Positions 44,240 through 55,019 are shown, counted from the stretch's first letter. The stretch: DNA of 64,000 nt from Megaustenia siamemsis (GCA_032433765.1 JAVIAB010000051.1:76941712-77005711), one strand, 5' to 3'. Program-made: numbers and translations. The notes: generated by a model not told the origin, from the letters alone.

Positions 44240-45061
44240 TATTAGATACCATATTATTTGTTTTGTAATAGACAGAACGTGTTTTTACACTGTGGTAAGC
44301 ATTACACCCCATAAGAACTGGAAACCAATTGGGAATGTTTCAACAAATAAAACAGGGTGTTAGACAAGGTTGTGTGCGGTCACCAGATTTGTTTAATATT
44401 TATAGTGAGGTTGTTTTAAGATCCATAAGGGGCATGCCTGGAATAACAATTGGAGGTCATAATATAAATAATCTAAGGTATGCTGATGATACAGTATTAA
44501 TCGCTCAGAGTGAAACTAAGTTACAAGAAATGTTCGACATTATTGTGAAAGAAAGCAAAAATAAAGGACTCAGCCTTAATAGCAAAAAGACAGAGGTAAT
44601 GGTAACAACAAAGAAAAAGACATCACCTCAGTGCAAAATAAAGACAAGTGGAACAATATTAAAACAGGTAAATGAATTTAAATATTTGGGAACTTTGTTA
44701 ACCTCAGACGGAAGATGTACAAAAGAGGTGAGACGCAAAATGGCTCAGGCAAAAGCAGCTTTACAGAAAATGAGGAAGATACTATGCAATCCATTGTTGA
44801 CAATAGAAACAAGAAAAAGAGTTCTCAAATGTTATATTGAGCCAGTCTTAACATATGGATGTGAATCATGGACAATAGGACAACAAACAAGAAAATCACT
44901 GGAGGCTGTAGAAATATGGCTTTACAGAAGGATGTTGAGAGTATCACGGACAGCTAAGAAGAGTAATGTAAATGTTCTGAAAGAGGTCAAAGCAAAAAGA
45001 GAGCTAATTTCCAATATTAGGAAGAGACAATCATAATTTTTTGGCCATGTAATGAGAAGAG

Positions 45062-45304
45062 GGGCCTCATTATGAGGGAAGTAAAGAATAGTGACACTGT
45101 GACCTTCCAGGCATGTCGTAAGAGGCGACTAAGGAGGTTGATCGATGGCTTGACAAGCTGTCATTGTAAAAAGTATTGTTATGGAAACAGAGCCATAAGT
45201 TTTGGAATCAGTGATCTCTGCACTAAGTGCCAATCTGGCACGCAAGGTTTCTGTTTTTGAGATTGTGGATCTGCCCTATGTGCCGTCTTCGGCTCGAAAG
45301 GACA

Positions 45305-45350
<46 letters not shown>

Positions 45351-45454
45351 GGATGGATGGATGGATGGATGGATGGATGGATGGATGGATGGATGGATGG
45401 ATGGATGGATGGATGGATGGATGGATGGATGGATGGATGGATGGATGGATAGAT
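45062..45454 (+). mobile_element. Core SINE D1 with LINE-L5-type tail and TSD
   Basis: A 10-bp duplication, ATGAGAAGAG, at 45052-45061 and 45455-45464 bounds the insert. It contains the core CTTCCAGGCATGTCGTAAGA then GGCGACTAAGG, a unique body, and a 3' end CCCTATGTGCCGTCTTCGGC then TCGAAAGGACAATAGATAG. The end is shared with LINE L5 at 48847-48891. An expanded GATA/GATG microsatellite follows. No clear tRNA A/B boxes were seen, so either the head is truncated or the SINE is not tRNA-derived. Confidence 0.85.
45305..45454. repeat. (GATA)n(GATG)n microsatellite at the SINE tail
   Basis: About 11 GATA repeats are followed by about 24 GATG repeats and one GATA. It grew from the ATAG tail of SINE D1. 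Confidence 0.95.
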
Positions 45455-45730
45455 ATGAGAAGAGAACAGCTGGAATATATTGTAATAACTGGAAAAATTG
45501 AGGGACGAAGAGGTAGAGGGAAACAAAGAGAAAAGATACCAGACAGCTTAAGAGAGTGGCTTGACAGAAGGTCAACAACAGAAATGATAAAGAACTGTCG
45601 AGATCGAAAGTTGTGGAGAGACATGATCACCTACGCCAGTAGGCCCGGTACTTGATGATGATGAAGCATTACACCAATGCCGTCCTTATTTCGCAGAAAA
45701 AAATCCGGTGCTCGTTGAAGGTTTAACGTT

Positions 45731-45962
45731 TGGGAAATATCTGAGAGTATTTGGTGAAACAAAATGAATATAGAACTCTCAAATTGTAGCTTGAGAAGAA
45801 AACACACACACATATCAGTGACAACAACATGATTTTGGAACATGACGAGCTACCTGTCCCAGAAGAGACGCAGGATCCATCATACAAACTTCTAAGCAGT
45901 TCTTCGTTTACTTCCTCATTTGCGTTTCAGTGTCGATGAGAGACATAGTTTGCTGTCTTTTG
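45731..45962. other. Unassigned sequence
   Basis: No feature is supported. Confidence 0.35.
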
Positions 45963-46560
45963 CTGTTGGCGTATGCTGCTGTTATGTTTCCTAGTGTTTG
46001 TAGACGTATGCTCCTGTTATGTTTCCTAGTGTCTCTAGGCGTATGCTACTGTTATGTTTCCTAGTGTTTCTAGGCGTATGCTGCTGTTATGTTTCCTAGT
46101 GTTTCTAGGCGATGCTGCTGTTATGTTTCCTAGTGTTTCTAGGCGTATGCTGCTGTTATGTTTCCTAGTGTTTCTAGGCGTATGCTGCTGTTATGTTTCC
46201 TAGTGTTTCTAGGCGTATGCTACTGTTATGTTTCCTAGTGTTTCTAGGCGATGCTGCTGTTATGTTTCCTAGTGTTTCTAGGCGTATGTTGCTGTTATGT
46301 TTCCTAGTGTTTCTAGGCGTATGCTGCTGTTATGTTTCCTAGTGTTTCTAGGCGTATGCTCCTGTTATGTTTCCTAGTGTCTCTAGGCGTATGCCGCTGT
46401 TAGGTTTCCTAGTGTTTCTAGGCGTATGCTGCTGTTATGTTTCCTAGTGTTTCTTGGCATATGCTGCTGTTATGTTTATTAGTGTTTCTAGGAGTATGCT
46501 GCTGTTGTTTCCTAATGTTTCTAGGCGTATGCTCTTGTTATGTTTCCTAGTGTGTCTAAT
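45963..46560. repeat. 35-bp minisatellite
   Basis: About 17 units contain GTTATGTTTCCTAGTGTTTC and TAGGCGTATGCTGCT. Variation is mainly CTCC/CTAC/TTGC and one-base deletions (GGCGATGC). Confidence 0.95.
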
Positions 46561-46589
46561 ATTTCATGAATCCATGTTTTTCGTGGTCA

Positions 46590-47130
46590 GCCCATGGTTC
46601 TCGTAACATTTATAAAAGGCGTTTGTTAGTTTTGATCCTTCTTTTGTATCACCTGTTTAATTTTATCTGAAGTTACTTTGTGTGTTCGATGGGGGGAATT
46701 ATTCCTAGCTTTCTTATTAATCTTTTTTTTTCTATTCTTATCTCCTAGACTTTCCTGACGTTCATATAACACAATTCATCTCGGTAGTGGTTATTTTTCT
46801 TATTGTCATTGAATCCAGGTCAGGAATTGGTAGCGCAAAGTTGGGATGAATTTTGTGTTGTAGGTGCACGTTTCACCTCCGGTTTCATCTACATGTTGGA
46901 CACAGTAATGATAGCTGTCCGGTGATTTCACAAGCTTTGCTGCATTTTGAATTTCAGTTGCTTGTGAATTATCGTTTGTCACTACACTTAATATATATTT
47001 AAATTCCTAGGTGCCTGTGCTGTTAAGTGTATTTATATGTTGTTTTTTAACGTCTTCTATTTTTATGTGTATTAGTGCCTGATCGGCTGAAAATAGAAGC
47101 TCGTTAATCTTAATGAAGAATGTGAACTCA
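46590..47130 (-). mobile_element. LINE L6-like reverse transcriptase fragment, decayed
   Basis: Read on the minus strand, EFKYILSVVTNDNSQATEIQ lies near 46990, FIPTLRYQFLTWIQ near 46810 and RKLGIIPPIEHT near 46700. This is the order YLGS, LPTLSY..NW, KLxI.PAIEY of L6. Many stops are present. Confidence 0.55.
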
Positions 47131-47151
47131 GGAAAAAACAAACTCTCATCA

Positions 47152-47573
47152 TAATCATCAAGTACTATGCCTGCTGACATAGGTGATCATGTCTCTCCAC
47201 AACTTTCGATCTTGACAGCTCTATATCATTTCTGTTGTTGAGCTGCCAAGTCATTCTCTTAAGCTGTCTGGTATCATCAATCTTTGCATCCCTCTATCTC
47301 TTCGTCCCTCAACTTTCCCAGTTGTCACGATATATTCCAGTTGTTCCCTTCTCATTAAATTGATAACAAATGTTTATTGTTTCTTCCTAATATTGGAAAT
47401 TAGATCTCGCTTTGCTTCCGCCTCTTTCAGAAACTTTTCATTACTCTTCTTAGCAGTTCATGGTATTCTCAAAATTCTTCTGTAAAACCACATTTCTACA
47501 ACCTCCAGTGATTTTCTTGTCTGTTGTCATATTGTTCATGATTCACATCCATATGTTGAGACTGGGTCTACAT
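47152..47573 (-). mobile_element. LINE-X 3' end, minus strand
   Basis: The plus strand begins CATCATCAAGTACTATGCC (reversed tail). It continues through GATCATGTCTCTCCACAAC, TCCCTCAACTTTCCCAG, TTCCTAATATTGGAAATTAG and TTTTCTTGTCTGTTGTC. It is 5'-truncated at the YGCES region and has no intact frame. Confidence 0.85.
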
Positions 47574-48130
47574 TATAAAAACTAATTAGAAAAACTAAAA
47601 AGCAGCAGTCGAAGGACAACACGTCAGAGATTAAATTTACAGTGTAGGCCAGACTTAGGATACCTGTGACAGTTGGTAATATACCAGATTGAATATATGA
47701 TTTTATTGTTGCTCTACATGACGTGTGTTACCACTGACTAATTGGTTTGTCACAACAAACAGAAAGAATTAAACGTGTAGCCCGTTCAATGTATCTTATG
47801 ATATAACTGTTCAATTTGTTAAGTTCATAGTTTACACACTCATTCAATAAAAAAAAATAGATATATATTATCGATCAAACTATACAGCTCTTGCAACGAA
47901 TGTCAATATGACAGTCTGGGTCGATACACTATTTTCTCGATTTAGCTTAGTGTATATGCTCCGGCCTGTCCGATCGTTTGACAATTTTCTGCAGTGTTTT
48001 TATTGTGGTTGTCCCTGACATCCACTTCAACAGATTTTCTGAGCTTGCTGGCATATCGACCATGCGTGTATAGATTGCTCTTTTGTCGTCACTGATGTAA
48101 CGATCTTTTCTATTATATCCTTCATTACAG
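47574..48130. other. Unassigned sequence
   Basis: No feature is recognised. Minus-strand ORF fragments at 47947-48294 overlap the SINE E head. Confidence 0.35.
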
Positions 48131-48311
48131 GAGAGCGGGTGGCCGAATCGATAACTCGGCGTGCTCCAACGCAGGAGAATGGGGGTTCGAATCCCAGTAG
48201 GGTCAAAGGTTTTTATTTCAAATAAAAACTCAGACGAGAACACCTGGCTGTGACTGGACACGCGGTCTTTATTCTCCGGTCCTATAAGACCCACATTCAG
48301 CAGACCCCAGC
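48131..48311 (+). mobile_element. SINE E, tRNA-like head
   Basis: GGAGAGCGGGTGGCCGAATC then GATAACTCGGCG resembles a tRNA A-box region. GGGGTTCGAATCCC about 40 bp later is a near-perfect B box. The 5' and 3' ends cannot form an acceptor stem, so this is not a functional tRNA gene. TTTTTATTTCAAATAAAAAC and further unique sequence form the body. A matching head fragment is reversed at 19555-19620. Confidence 0.7.
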
Positions 48312-48323
48312 AATGAGATAATA

Positions 48324-48432
48324 AAAAAAAAGTAGGTAAAGTACCCCCGTCACGCCAAGTGGCGTATAGGGAATATGGTGTTAGTGACCATAATTTTTAC
48401 AGACCTTCGGCACATGATTTTTGGGGTAATGT
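48324..48432 (-). mobile_element. SINE A, short 3' fragment with TSD
   Basis: A perfect 12-bp duplication, AATGAGATAATA, at 48312-48323 and 48433-48444 flanks a 109-bp piece (TAAAGTACCCCCGTCACGCC to CATGATTTTTGGGGTAATGT). Severe 5' truncation together with a TSD shows it arrived by target-primed reverse transcription. Confidence 0.9.
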
Positions 48433-48699
48433 AATGAGATAATACCGTAAGGATAATTTTTTAAATGTATTAATTAATTGATATATTACCGTAACATTTT
48501 CAGCAGGATTGTAAAGGTTGCTTCCTCAACCTACAAGAAGTTTAGTTACAATCCGTAAGGCTTAGGGAAAGACATTGAGTTACAACAAAATGCTGAGTCA
48601 ATATCCAACTTTAATGAGTTGAATCAGGTGTTGAAAAAAAAATATTGAATCTGAATCAGTAACTAAGGTGAAGAATCAATAATCAAAATGATGAGTCAA

Positions 48700-48846
48700 C
48701 AAACCAACATCCAAATCATTAACCGGACTACTGAGTCAATAATCAAGTTGAGTCGATATAACAAATGCTGAATCAATATCAAATACGCAGTGTCGATTGC
48801 ACCTATGCCAATGCAATAACCAAGATGTTGAATCTATATCCAATAT
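48700..48846. repeat. Degenerate 39-40-bp minisatellite, left part
   Basis: Units contain AACCAAGATGTTGAATCTAT and ATCCAATAT. The pattern resumes at 50413-50560 on the other side of LINE L5, where units contain ATGCTGAGGCAATAACCA. Confidence 0.75.
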
Positions 48847-50412
48847 CTATCTATCTATTGACCTTTCGAGCCGTAACCGGCCCATAGGGCGTAGACCAAG
48901 ATACACCTTCTCCTATATGAATTTTGTTCTAGCAGTTTTCTTTTAAAGATATTTTATCAAATCTCGCCATCTGTCTCTGTTCTGTGCAAGCAGTTCTATC
49001 TCATTGAGGGAGCCGATTCCTGCTGCTCTTGCCTCTCTCATCAATGTTCTTCTCAGTGTCTCCCTGGGTCTTCCTCTTTTTCTTTTACCTGTTGTTTCCC
49101 ATATGAGGGCTTGCTTTGCTATTCGATTATTATCTCTTCTCATCACATGTCCAACGTGTGACCATCGTCTTTTCTTTATTACTGAAGATATTAGTGGTTG
49201 ATTGGCGATTTCTCTAATTTCCTCGTTTGTTTTGAATTCGTTCCATTCTATACCAAGTATTTTCCTTAGACATTTATTTTCGAATGCGTTCAACTTTGTT
49301 TCTATATCTCTTGTTGTTTTCCAGCTTTCACACGCATACGTAAGGGTGATAGTACATTTGATTTGAATAGTCTAAGTTTTGTGTTTGTGCTAATGAGTTT
49401 TGATTTCCACAACTTTTCAAGGCTTCTGAAAGACATTGCTGCTTTAGCCAGTCTGATTCTAATTTCTTTGCTCGTATCCCCTTCTCGATCAAAGTGACTT
49501 CCAAGATAGATGAAGTGATCGATCTCTTCTACTGGTTTGTTTTCCATGTATATTTTGTCACTTGTTGGAATTAAACTTTTCATGACTTTAGTCTTTTCAT
49601 GATTGACCTCAAGCCCAATTTTGCTGGCTATTGATGATAGTTCATTTGTGTTTTCCTGCATCGTTTTTATCTGATTGCTGATGAGAACTATGTCATCAGC
49701 AAAGTCCAGGTCCTCCAAATGGTCTCCTTGTATCCATTCGATGCCTTTATTACCAGTGCAGCATTTCTTCATTATGAAGTCCATAACAATTCCAAATAAC
49801 AAGGGCGATAAAATACATCCTTGTTTAACCCCAGTTTCTATTGGGAAACATTCGCTCAGTCCTTCCTCTGTTCGAACTGCACATGTGTAACCATCATACA
49901 TGTCTTTGATAATATTTATGATTTTTGATGGTAAGCCATATTGCTTCAGAATTTTCCACAAAGAATCTCTATGAATACTATCAAATGCTTTTTTGAAGTC
50001 GATGAAGTTAAGTACAAAAGGTTTTTGCTTTTCAATGTGTTCCTCCAATATAAGTCGTAGAGTGAAAATGTGGTCAAGACAGCTTCTCCCTTTTCTAAAC
50101 CCAGCCTGTTCTTCACGCATTACTGTATCTATTGAATCCTTTATTCTATTTAGGATGATTTTACAGAATAATTTTGAGGCAACTGACAAAGTGTCACGCC
50201 TCTCCAATTGTTACAATCTCTAAGATTGCCCTTTTTTGGGATCTTAACAATGATTCCTTTTTCCATTTATGAGGCGTCTTCTCTGTTTTCCAAATGATGT
50301 TGAACATTTTTTGGAGATGTATTAAATTATGGCTATCAATTGCCTTGAGGATCTCAGCTGTTAACTTATCCTCTCCAGCAGCCTTGTTATTGGTCATTAG
50401 CTTTAAGGTGAT
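48847..50412 (-). mobile_element. LINE L5, best preserved LINE, with TSD
   Basis: A 12-bp duplication, TATATCCAATAT, at 48835-48846 and 50413-50424 bounds a 1,566-bp copy. From its 5' end (50412) it encodes NNKAAGEDKLTAEILKA, EEQAGFRKGRSCLDHIFTL, and motif A FIDFKKAFDSIHR (about 49975-50015). ETGVKQGCILSPLLFG and the catalytic LDFADDIVLIS (about 49675-49710) follow, then FIYLGSHFDREGDTSKEIR, CLRKILGIEWNEF, SHVGHVMRRDNN, GKRKRGRPRETLRRT and RDRWRDLIKYL. The endonuclease is missing (5' truncation). Only about three single-base frameshifts (near 49355, 50200 and 50240) interrupt the reading frame, so it is probably young. The 3' end has a GCCG/CGGC hairpin and an (ATAG)n tail. Confidence 0.92.
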
Positions 50413-50560
50413 TATATCCAATATGCTGAGGCAATAACCATACTGCTAAATCTGTATCCAATATGCTGAGACAATAACCAAGCTGCTGAATCTATATTCA
50501 ATATGCTGAGGCAATAACCAAGCTGCTAAATCTATATCCAGTTTTCTGAGTTAATAATAA
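50413..50560. repeat. Degenerate 39-40-bp minisatellite, right part
   Basis: Three to four units contain ATATGCTGAGGCAATAACCA and AGCTGCTAAATCTATATCCA. Confidence 0.8.
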
Positions 50561-51080
50561 AGTTGCGAGCCAATAAAAAAGATGATGAATCAAAATCCAA
50601 TGTGCTGATTAAATTTTCAATATCCAAACTGCGAGTCATTAAGAAAATCAATAAGCCAATAATTAACCTGCTTTATATAACCAAACAGTCACTGTGATAT
50701 CACAGATCACTTCCCACGGTTGTAAATCATATATTTGTAGAAGTTTGGTTTCTAAAAAAAAAATGTATACTGACACATCTAAATAATTGTTGCTGCCCGG
50801 CCAAATATGGACGTTAAAGAATAACTGCGTATATATACACTACATCATAACACATGCAATTTTATTGATGAAATTAATATGAATAGTTTGCTCTGGAAGA
50901 TACAACATATTGGAAGAGGCTTTGAATGGGGAAAAATACAACCCTAAATATAATTATGGCAAGAAACGCGTACAGAGACCACAAACTCCAGATGTATTAT
51001 TTTATGAGTCTAAAAATAGATCACTCACAATCATCATAGCGCATGTGCATTTAATTTACACACGTAAAGATAACAGCAGT
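50561..51080. other. Unassigned sequence
   Basis: No feature is recognised. A 62-codon plus-strand ORF at 50910-51098 has no known motif. Confidence 0.35.
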
Positions 51081-51088
51081 AGTAGTAA

Positions 51089-51339
51089 AAAAGTGTAAAG
51101 TACCCCCTCACGCCAAGTGGCGTATAGGGCATATGGTGGTAAAGACCATACATTTGACAGATCTTCGGTACATGATTTTTGGGGTAATGTGATCGGTATT
51201 ACGCTCGTGCCGCTTTACTTTCCCAGAAAATAATCCGGTACCCGCTAAAGGCTGGGTAAACCGGAAGCCGTCGATTGGGATCGAACCCTACCTCTTGTCC
51301 TTTGTAATCCAGTTCACTAACCACTGAGCTATTACAACG
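51089..51339 (-). mobile_element. SINE A, near full length
   Basis: Head (TAGCTCAGTGGTTAGTGAAC on the minus strand), B-box-like GGTTCGATCCCAATCG, body and GTACTTTACA 3' end are all present. A 7-bp GTAGTAA at 51082-51088 and 51340-51346 may be its TSD. Confidence 0.85.
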
Positions 51340-51369
51340 GTAGTAACATAATAATAATAATAACAATAA

Positions 51370-51680
51370 TCATTTACCGGGCCCGCTGGCGTAGGTGATC
51401 ATGTCTCTCCACAATTTTCGATCTCGAAAGTTATTTAACTTTTCTGTTGTTGATCTTCTGCCAAGCATTTCTCTTAAGCTTTCAGATATCTTTTCTCTTT
51501 GCTTCCCTCTATCTCTTCGTCCCTCAACTTTCCCAGTTGCCACAATATTTTTTCAGTTCTTCCTTTCTCATTACATGGCCAAAGAATGATGATTGTTTCT
51601 TCCTAATATTGGATATTAGCTCTCTTTTTGCTTTGGCCTCTTTAAGAATATTTTCATAACTCTTCTTAGCTGTCCATGGT
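51370..51680 (-). mobile_element. LINE-X 3' end, outer copy
   Basis: Reversed LINE-X from its 3' terminus (TTACCGGGCCCGCTGGCGTA) to TAGCTGTCCATGG (the P-W-T-A region). It ends where the next LINE-X copy's target site begins. Confidence 0.85.
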
Positions 51681-51692
51681 AGTAAAATAATA

Positions 51693-52857
51693 ATCAGCAT
51701 CATCATCAAGTACCGGGCCTGCTGGCGTAGGTGATCATGTCTCTCCGTACACTTTCAATATCGACTGTTATTTATCTTTTCTGTTGTTGACCTTATGCCA
51801 AGTCATTCACTTAATCTGACTGGTATTTTTTCTCATTGCCTCCTTCTATCTCCTCGTCTCTCAATTTTTCCAGTTGTCACGATATATTCCTGTTGTTCTC
51901 TTCTCATTACATGGCCAAAAATGGTGATTGTCTCTTCCTAATATTGGAAATTTGCTCTCTATTTGCTTTGACCTCTTTTAGAACATTTTCGTTACTCTTC
52001 TTAGCTGTCCATGGTATTCTCAACATTCTTCTGTAAAACCACATTTCTGCAGACTCCAGTGATTTTCTTGTCTGTTGTCCCATTTTTCATGATTTACATC
52101 CATAGGATAAGACTGGCTCTACATAACATTTAAGAACTCTTTTTCTTGTTTCTATTGTCAAAATGGATTGCATAGTATCTTCCTCATCTTTTGGAAAGCT
52201 GCTTTTGCCTGAGCCATTCTGCATCTCACCTCTTTTGTACATCTTCCGTCTGAGGTTAACAAAGTTCCCAAATATTTAAATTCATTTACCTGTTTTAATA
52301 TTGTTCCACTTGTCTTTATTTTGCACTGAGATGATGTCGTTTTCTTTGTTGTTACCATTACCTGTCTTTTTGCTATTAAGGCTGAGTCCTTTATTTTTGC
52401 TTTCTTTCACTATAATGCCCAACATTTCTTGTAACTCATTTTCACTCTTAGCGATTAAGACTGTATCAAAAGCATACCTTAGATTATTTGTATTATGACC
52501 TACAATTGTTATTCTAGGCATGCCCCGTATGGATCTAAAAAATAATCTGACTATAAATATTAAATAAATCTGGTGACAACACACAACCTTGTCTAACACC
52601 CTGTTCTATTTGTTGAAACATTCCCGCTTGGTTGCCAGTACATGTTCTGTATTATTCTCCAACAAAACCACACTGTTCATCGCCAATTTCTGGACTGATT
52701 TTGTTTCGCACTCTTCGCATGATGATTCTTAGTAATATCTTAGTCATGTGACTCATACGGCTTATTGTGTGATGATCATCGTATTCAATAGCACCAGATT
52801 TATTTGGTAGGGCTTTGAATATTGATCTGAGCAGGTCGTCTGGTATATATCCGCTGT
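51693..52857 (-). mobile_element. LINE-X, 5'-truncated copy with TSD
   Basis: A perfect 13-bp duplication, TAGTAAAATAATA, at 51680-51692 and 52858-52870 bounds the copy. On the minus strand it runs from the N-terminal reverse transcriptase (SGAIEYDDHHTISRMSHMTK, SPEIGDEQCGFVGE) through [19 protein letters not shown] (motif C mutated from YADD), YLGTLLTSDGRCTKEVRCRM and RKKQSSFFGHVM-like residues to a (GAT)n tail. Motif A, the palm centre, is deleted near 52650. Several frameshifts are present. Confidence 0.9.
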
Positions 52858-52944
52858 TAGTAAAATAATAGCCACATAAAAAGAAAATGAATCTTCGAGT
52901 GAATTTGGCTTCTGATATAAATATTAGCAATAATAAAATATAAC

Positions 52945-53836
52945 AAGGAGAACTCTACACCCATGAATATAAAAAGAGGAGTAAGACAAGGATGCATCCA
53001 ATCACCAAGCTTGTTCAATCTATACACTTAGCAAATCTTTAAGAACATCTCAGAGATGCCAGGCCTACAAATTAATGGAAAGATAATCAATAACCTAAGA
53101 TATGCTGATGATATTGTTCTACTAGCAGAAAATCCTAAAGACATACAATTGCTTAATGTGATAAACATAACAAGCAAAAAATATGGACTAGATATGAATA
53201 TCAAAAAGACTAAAACTATGATCATAAGGAAAGAAAATTCGGAAGACCTGCAAGTAAATATCACAGTTGAAGGAATACATCTGGTTCACACACTATAACC
53301 AGTGATGGAAAATGTAAAATTGAAATAAACAAAAGAATAGGTATGGCAAACAGTAATTTTAATGCCATGAAAAATATACTAACAATAAAACAAATAACTG
53401 CAGGGCTGAAACTAAGAATAGCAAAATGTTACATTTTCTCAATATTTCTATAAGGCGCAGAAACATGGACATCAGACAAGAAAACAGAACAGAAAATTTA
53501 AATGTGGATTTATAGAAGAATAGATAGAATTGGATGGAAAGAAAAGAAAACATACGATGAAGTTTTAAAACAACTAAAATTAAAAAGAGAACTACTAAAC
53601 ACAATTAGAAAAAGACAAATGAAAATTTTGGGCATGTTAAAAGACACAACAGCCTACTAAAAGTAATATTGGAAGGGAAAATATAAGGTAAAAGAAGCAG
53701 AGGCAGACCAAGACTAACATGGACGAGTAACATCAAAAGATGTACAAGTCAAAGCAAGAAACAGAGTGGAATGGCGATCCTAGGTAGCCAACCTTCGTTG
53801 CGGAAACGGCACTCGATGATGATGATGATGATGATA
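52945..53836 (+). mobile_element. LINE L7 reverse transcriptase fragment
   Basis: It opens with NIKRGVRQGCIQSPSLFNLY (motif B). It shows motif [20 protein letters not shown] (about 53090-53145), KKYGLDMNIKKTKTMIIRKE, TWTSDKKTEQ, RRIDRIGWKEKKT and, after frameshifts, GKRSRGRPRLTW-like residues. The tail at 53815-53836 is a clean (GAT)n. It is related to LINE-X but distinct in sequence, with stops at about 53030, 53297 and beyond. Confidence 0.8.
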
Positions 53837-53999
53837 AATATTAGTTCACATCAGCTCACAGTTAGAGTGGGAGGACGATGTTAGATTTGTTCATGAAAGA
53901 TAAAGCCCTGCATTAGAACAAACTCCGTGTATACAACAAATAATTCAAAGCTGGAGCCCCTAATTGACACGAACAGCCTAGGAAAGTAGAGCATCATTG
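53837..53999. other. Unassigned sequence
   Basis: No feature is supported. Confidence 0.3.
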
Positions 54000-54150
54000 A
54001 TTATATTTTAATGACTGTAAACAGCGCACAAAAGACTGGTACATCATCTGTACCACAAATGCAGGAGTGGCAAAATCAATGCATGCACATGTGCGTTCAC
54101 GACAGCTGAACACCTGTTGCTGACGTGCCTAAACAACAATAGCGAAAGAA
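54000..54150 (+). mobile_element. LINE L8-type C-terminal fragment
   Basis: One frame reads LVHHLYHKCRSGKINACTCA then FTTAEHLLLTCLNN, the CxC...EHLLxxC pattern seen (as CDYGAC...PEHIL.DC) at 43120-43190. Only about 150 bp is left. Confidence 0.5.
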
Positions 54151-54339
54151 AGAGATGAACTGAAAATAAATGATTAATTCTCTGTGTGCTGAAAGAGACT
54201 AGACATGTAAAAATGGTCATGTTATTTAGAAAGTGTTTATTTGTAACCTTTCATTTCTGTTGTTGATGTGTTCACCCGTCGTTTCTATCTCTATTTTTGC
54301 GACGTTCACACGACATTTCTTCTCTCGACTTAACTTGGT

Positions 54340-55005
54340 TGGTTGCTGTGTCCACCCAATATTTGTTCCACTGTTGTTGCTGTGTACATTCAATATTTGT
54401 TCCGCTGTTGCTGCTGTGTCCACCCAATATTTGTTCCATTGTTGTTGCTGTGTACATCCAATATTTGTTCCATTGTTGTTGCTGTGGACATCCAATTTTT
54501 GTTCCATTGTTGTTGCTGTGTACATCCAATATTTGTTCCATTGTTGTTGCTGTGTCCACCCAATATTTGTTCCATTGTTGTTGCTGTGTACATCCAATAT
54601 TTGTTCCATTGTTGTTGCTGTGGACATCCATTTTTGTTCCATTGTTGTTGCTGTGTACATCCAATATTTGTTCCATTGTTGTTGCTGTGTACATCCAATA
54701 TTTGTTCCACTGTTGTTGCTCTGTACAACTAATATTTGCTCCACTGTTGTTGCTGTGTACATCCAATATTTGTTCCACTGTTGTTGCTGTGTACATCCAA
54801 TATTTGTTCCACTGTTGTTGCTCTGTACAACCAATATTTGTTCCACTGTTGTTGCTGTGTACACCCAATATTTGTTCCACTATTGTTGCTCTGTACATCC
54901 AATATTTGTTCCACTGTTGTTGCTGTATACACCCATTATTTGTTCCACTGTTGTTGCTGTGTACACCCATTATTTGTTCCACTGTTGTTGCTGTGTTCAC
55001 CCGAC
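54340..55005. repeat. 34-bp minisatellite, open in many frames
   Basis: About 20 units contain TGTTGTTGCTGTGTACATCC and AATATTTGTTCCA. Because 34 is not a multiple of three and the unit lacks stops in almost every frame, overlapping ORFs up to 277 codons appear on both strands. Their 34-residue periodicity betrays the repeat. Confidence 0.95.
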
Positions 55006-55019
55006 CGTTCTCCGACATT

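Larger units (their letters stand above)
44309..45663 (+). mobile_element. LINE-X, 5'-truncated, with TSD and nested SINE D
   Basis: A perfect 12-bp duplication, AAGCATTACACC, at 44297-44308 and 45664-45675 bounds the copy. It starts within the reverse transcriptase at [20 protein letters not shown]. It keeps motif [15 protein letters not shown] (about 44475-44515), KYLGTLLTSDGRCTKEV, YGCESWTIGQQTRKS and FFGHVMRR, and is open for 235 codons from 44329. A core SINE splits the FFGHVMRRE region. The end [18 protein letters not shown] and a (GAT)n tail follow at 45600-45663. It is less decayed than the 36-kb copy. Confidence 0.92.
44240..45730 (-). mobile_element. Old SINE A copy split by a LINE-X insertion
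   Basis: 44240-44308 (ending TGTGGTAAGCATTACACCCC) and 45676-45730 (ATGCCGTCC, CGCAGAAAAAAATCCGGTGC) are decayed versions of the consecutive SINE A segments GGTATTACGCCC and GCCGCTTTACTTTCCC, AGAAAAAAATCCGG. LINE-X 44309-45663 sits between them. Confidence 0.55.

Noticed and set aside
45353..45655. A protein beginning with repeated Met-Asp-Gly-Trp.
   Set aside because: It is the GATG microsatellite read into the end of LINE-X.
48131..48205. Functional tRNA gene.
   Set aside because: A and B boxes are good, but no acceptor stem can form, and the 5' head recurs as a fragment at 19555, so it is a SINE head.
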